NCBI RefSeq assembly: GCF_039542035.1
Contig: NZ_BAABHJ010000002.1
Location: 124,001-188,000, forward strand
Direction of reading: 5' to 3'
Length of the DNA: 64,000 bases
Source of the DNA: Actinoallomurus liliacearum
Lineage (GTDB): Bacteria; Actinomycetota; Actinomycetes; Streptosporangiales; Streptosporangiaceae
The translations under genes were made by a program, and so were the position numbers. A model generated the notes under the pieces. It had not been told where the DNA came from and did not search any database. It saw only the letters and a list, made by a program, of their open reading frames with translations. Each line of letters begins with the position of its first letter. The first letter of the stretch is position 1. Below, one piece after another: positions 61,594-64,000 of the stretch.

Positions 61594-62727
61594 ATGTCCC
61601 GCACCGCACCTCTGCTCGCGGTCACCGACGCAGAGCTGAACGACCTGCGTTCTCGGCTGCTCGGCACCCGGTGGCCGCCCGCCTGGCCCACGAGCGGGTG
61701 GGGCGCCGGCACCGACGCCGGCGAGCTGCGGCGACTCGTCGCGTACTGGGCCTCCGGCTATGACTGGCGCGCCCACGAAGCCGAGGTCAACGCTCTGCCG
61801 TCCCATTTCGCGGACATCGATGGAACCCCGGTCCACTACCTGCGCTTCGACGGCGAACGCCCCGGCGCCCTGCCGATCGTCCTGACCAACGGGTGGCCCA
61901 GCTCCTTCCTCGAACTGGTCGGTCTGGCCGACCGGTTGGCCACGCCGTCGCGGTACGGGGGCGACGCCGCCGACGCGTTCACCGTGATCGTCCCCTCGCT
62001 GCCCGGATTCGCCTTCTCGCCGCAGCGGCCCTCACTCACGGACCCGCCGCAGACCCACGAGCTCTGGCACCGGCTCATGCACGACGAACTCGGCTTCGAT
62101 CGATACGCCGCCCACGGAGGCGACCTGGGCGCCGGAGTCACCTCGCGTCTCGGCGAGGCCCACCCCGAAGCGCTCGTCGGCATTCACCTGCTGGCGATCG
62201 CCAATCCGATCGCCTACGACGCCGCCGGCCTCACCCCGCAGGAACAGGCGTACCTCGACTCCGTCGCGGCGTGGACCGCGGAGGAGGGGGGATACCAGCA
62301 CCAGCAGAGCACCCGCCCCCTCACCCTGAGCTTCGGACTGGCCGACTCGCCGGCCGGGCTGCTCGCCTGGATCGTTGAGAAGTACCGCGCGTGGAGCGAC
62401 TGCGAAGGCGATCTGGCCACCCGGTTCAGCGACGACTTCATCCTGACCCAGGCATCGCTCTACTGGTTCACCGAGACCATCTCCACGTCGTTCCGCCCCT
62501 ACTACGAGTACGCCAAGGGACTGACGCGGCGCGTGGAACGGGTCGACGTCCCCACGGCGCTCGCCCTGTTCCCGGCCGACCTCAGCCGGCCGCCCCGCAG
62601 CTGGGCCGAGCGCACCTACAACCTCACCCGGTACACGCGCATGCCCCGTGGCGGGCACTTCGCCGCCCACGAGGAACCGGACCTGCTCGCCCGCGACATC
62701 ACCGACTTCTTCCGCGCCTACCGGTGA
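61594..62727 (+). CDS. Epoxide hydrolase family protein (with EHN domain)
   Basis: 377 aa, paralogue of the enzyme at 35174. EHN region 10-90 ('LNDLRSRLLGTRWPP'), oxyanion text 'IVLTNGWPSSFLELVGL' (Asn replaces the usual His of HGWPG), nucleophile Asp177 in 'AAHGGDLGAGVTSRLG', Tyr in 'SFRPYYEYAKG', His in 'PRGGHFAAHEEPDLL'. AAAGGAGATC gives an excellent ribosome binding site. Follows a TetR gene. Confidence 0.9.
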   Translation: MSRTAPLLAVTDAELNDLRSRLLGTRWPPAWPTSGWGAGTDAGELRRLVAYWASGYDWRAHEAEVNALPSHFADIDGTPVHYLRFDGERPGALPIVLTNGWPSSFLELVGLADRLATPSRYGGDAADAFTVIVPSLPGFAFSPQRPSLTDPPQTHELWHRLMHDELGFDRYAAHGGDLGAGVTSRLGEAHPEALVGIHLLAIANPIAYDAAGLTPQEQAYLDSVAAWTAEEGGYQHQQSTRPLTLSFGLADSPAGLLAWIVEKYRAWSDCEGDLATRFSDDFILTQASLYWFTETISTSFRPYYEYAKGLTRRVERVDVPTALALFPADLSRPPRSWAERTYNLTRYTRMPRGGHFAAHEEPDLLARDITDFFRAYR

Positions 62728-62792
62728 TCAGCGGAGGGTGCGGACGCCGGCGGCGTTAGCAACTTCGGGTGCGACGTGGCACTATCACGCAG

Positions 62793-63242
62793 GTGACCAG
62801 CAGACCCGCCGCCGCGCAGCACCTGAGCGACCTCGCGCGGCTGCGCCGTGTCCGCGACCGGATCGACCGGGAGTACGCGCAGCCGCTGGACGTCGAGGCG
62901 CTCGCCCGTGGCGTGAACATGTCGGCCGGGCACCTCAGCCGCGAGTTCAAGCGCGCCTACGGCGAGCCGCCGTACGCCTATCTCATGACACGGCGTATCG
63001 AACGCGCGATGGCGCTGCTGCGCCGTGGCGACCTGAGCGTCACCGAGATCTGCTTCGCGGTCGGCTGCTCGTCGCTGGGCACCTTCAGCACCCGCTTCAC
63101 CGAACTCGTCGGAATGCCACCCAGCGTCTACCGGCGCCAGGCGGCGGGCGCGATCGTAGGGATCCCGTCATGCGTGGCCAAACAGGTGACCAGACCGATC
63201 AGGAATCGAGAAGCGCCGGTCAGCGGGCCGCAGCTAGCGTGA
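62793..63242 (+). CDS. AraC family transcriptional regulator (short)
   Basis: 149 aa from GTG 62793. Both AraC helix-turn-helix units are present ('VEALARGVNMSAGHLSREFK', 'VTEICFAVGCSSLGTFSTRF'), with the end 'VAKQVTRPIRNREAPV' that marks the group normally followed at once by a VOC family gene. That partner is absent; a PPOX fragment comes next instead, so the locus is rearranged. Confidence 0.9.
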   Translation: MTSRPAAAQHLSDLARLRRVRDRIDREYAQPLDVEALARGVNMSAGHLSREFKRAYGEPPYAYLMTRRIERAMALLRRGDLSVTEICFAVGCSSLGTFSTRFTELVGMPPSVYRRQAAGAIVGIPSCVAKQVTRPIRNREAPVSGPQLA

Positions 63243-63243
63243 C

Positions 63244-63388
63244 AGCCATTCACCGACGTCGACCCGCGCGCGCACTGACCACCCCGTACCACTGGTTCCG
63301 CGTCACCCCGCACCGCGTCCAGTCCTGGCACGAGGTGAACGAGCCGCCCGACCGCGAACTGATGCGCGACGGCCGCCGGCTGGTCTGA
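63244..63388 (+). pseudogene. C-terminal fragment of a PPOX-class protein
   Basis: The last 45 codons match the end of the PPOX protein at 16617: 'TTPYHWFRVTPHRVQSWHEV' against 'TTPYRWFRVTPHRVQAWREV', and the same last residues in style. The piece before it ('TDVDPRA') is in another frame; two extra bases in a CGCGCGCG run at about 63266-63273 explain the shift. Upstream in frame is a stop. This is a stranded duplicate. Confidence 0.75.
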
Positions 63389-63500
63389 CGCCCCGGCCGG
63401 GTCCGCTGACCGGACGCCCCTGCTCGAAGCCGGCCGAACCGCGCCGGGCGACGCCGACGGAGACCGCGGAAACGGCTTCACCCGAACAGATGGAGACACG

Positions 63501-64000
<500 letters not shown>

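Overview
The window is very GC-rich, with GTG/TTG starts, GGAGG-type ribosome binding sites, several apparently leaderless genes and hairpin terminators that lack a U tract. This fits a filamentous actinomycete. The actinobacterial glycogen genes, SigJ, F420/PPOX-type proteins, the CE1758/CE1759-type flavin pair, MmyB-like regulators, CGNR and SARP/LAL-type regulators point to the Streptosporangiales/Thermomonosporaceae range (inference). It reads as chromosomal-arm or accessory sequence: about 60 intact genes, nearly a third of them regulators, broken up by gene remnants.

Layout. 1-8.1 kb: a hydrolase tail; a racemase/LysR pair; a SigJ/AhpD-like pair; a possible antibiotic-modification operon (Vat-like acetyltransferase, erythromycin-esterase-like, F420/PPOX) next to a TetR gene; a MerR gene; a broken unknown gene. 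8.1-20 kb: a VOC protein; an ArsR/MFS pair with twin operators; a small secreted protein; an AraC gene; divergent glycogen genes; a luciferase-like monooxygenase with its FMN reductase; an HxlR gene; a PPOX protein; a LuxR-NB-ARC giant regulator. 20-26 kb: a DUF1801-like tail, a thiolase, a Cys-cluster/pentapeptide-repeat protein, and a LAL regulator followed closely by an alpha/beta hydrolase. 26.4-30.6 kb: a compact five-gene operon (hotdog thioesterase, heme-oxygenase-like diiron oxidase, LuxI/FeeM-like acyltransferase, O-methyltransferase, group D flavin monooxygenase). This is the best candidate for an undescribed small-molecule pathway. 31-41 kb: two MmyB-like-regulator/SDR pairs in opposite orientation, a third SDR stub, an XRE-cupin/GNAT pair with operators over the start codon, an epoxide hydrolase, and a CoA-transferase/MarR/TetR group. 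41-42.7 kb: an STAS protein flanked by two DUF5994-like fragments, then hairpins. 42.7-51.7 kb: a polyamine uptake and catabolism locus (Lrp regulator and aminotransferase divergent from aldehyde dehydrogenase, four-part ABC transporter and FAD amine oxidase) closed by a strong terminator. 51.7-64 kb: CGNR, TetR, methyltransferase, DUF2218, a decayed TetR next to a 5'-truncated hydrolase, a Tn3-like transposase scrap, a hydrolase/TetR pair with a 24-bp perfect palindrome, a GlxA-type regulator, small membrane proteins, a lone tyrosine recombinase, TetR/epoxide hydrolase, AraC, a duplicated PPOX tail, and the start of a UvrA-like ATPase.

Functions are assigned from remembered family motifs read in the translations; no database search was run. 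Starts were moved from the longest open frame where a ribosome binding site, an ATGA/GTGA overlap or a promoter element favoured another codon.
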